64,000 nucleotides of DNA. Origin: Mycobacterium colombiense. Its GTDB lineage: Bacteria; Actinomycetota; Actinomycetes; Mycobacteriales; Mycobacteriaceae. Location: assembly GCF_001953985.1 (NCBI RefSeq), contig NZ_MBEI01000046.1, positions 62,001-126,000 of the forward strand, in the 5' to 3' direction. Under the pieces are notes generated by a model. It worked only from the letters and a program-made list of their open reading frames with translations, did not search any database and was not told where the DNA came from. How positions within the stretch are numbered: the stretch's first letter is position 1; each line of letters opens with the position of its first letter. Positions 63,929 to 64,000 of the stretch are shown here, one piece after another. Made by a program: the position numbers and the translations under genes.

Positions 63929-64000
63929 GCGGCCACAACAAGATCGCCGTTCTCGCCGGCGGGTGCTTTTGGGGCATGGAGGACCTGTTCCGCGGGCAGC
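63925..64000 (+). CDS. msrA: Peptide methionine-(S)-S-oxide reductase MsrA (5' part)
   Basis: Only 25 codons lie in the window. The frame reads [20 protein letters not shown], including the invariant GCFWG with the catalytic Cys of MsrA. It is translationally coupled to msrB by ATGA. Confidence 0.93.
   Translation, partial: MSGHNKIAVLAGGCFWGMEDLFRGQ

Overview
This is a high-GC mycobacterial chromosome segment, most likely from a slow-growing non-tuberculous Mycobacterium. The evidence is two PPE genes, a 13E12-type HNH gene, a complete nuoA-N operon, a tmRNA with the tag ADSHQRDYALAA, mycothiol-type enzymes, many leaderless starts, and a gene order that follows the M. tuberculosis block Rv3169 to Rv3100c read right to left. 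Rv numbers here are orthology calls from recalled gene order and protein sequence, not database results.

Layout. 1-5743: end of an MFS transporter, a flavin monooxygenase, the Rv3169/Rv3168 pair divergent from the TetR gene Rv3167c, and a short-chain dehydrogenase. 5740-7146: an HNH/DUF222 gene under a LexA-type SOS box. 7249-11450: the Rv3166c-Rv3162c MoxR/DUF58 membrane cluster. 11472-27091: nuoN back to nuoA on the minus strand, all fourteen subunits of proton-pumping NADH dehydrogenase I, preceded by the orphan receiver Rv3143. 27986-36595: an accessory minus-strand operon with a homogentisate-dioxygenase-like cupin, hydrolase, CoA-transferase, HMG-CoA-lyase-like protein, TetR, acyl-CoA dehydrogenase, APH-like kinase and DUF6285 protein. 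The last three resemble the LvaC/LvaA/LvaB set that isomerises 4-hydroxyacyl-CoA. 36772-43251: fadB4, an AcuI-type reductase, an aldo/keto reductase, fadE23, fadE24 and hisN. 43285-46029: a small membrane protein and two PPE genes.

46470-52335 is the most distinctive part. It holds a quinol nitric oxide reductase, a zinc-domain membrane protein and a slipin on the minus strand, a universal stress protein, a group III truncated haemoglobin and a pyridoxamine-oxidase-like flavoprotein, with three DosR/DevR-like boxes in the promoter regions. It occupies the interval between PPE51 and fprA where M. tuberculosis carries devR-devS and Rv3134c, so it looks like an alternative hypoxia/NO-response island.

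52398-60834 returns to core genes: fprA, prfB, an MscS channel, ftsE-ftsX, smpB, a drug/metabolite transporter, a mycothiol-dependent enzyme and ssrA (tmRNA). The 3' end of ssrA is repeated at 61581, bracketing a DHFR-like gene, which looks like the scar of an integrative element. 61755-64000 carries a secreted Pro/Thr/Ser-rich protein with tandem repeats, a short-chain dehydrogenase, msrB and the start of msrA.
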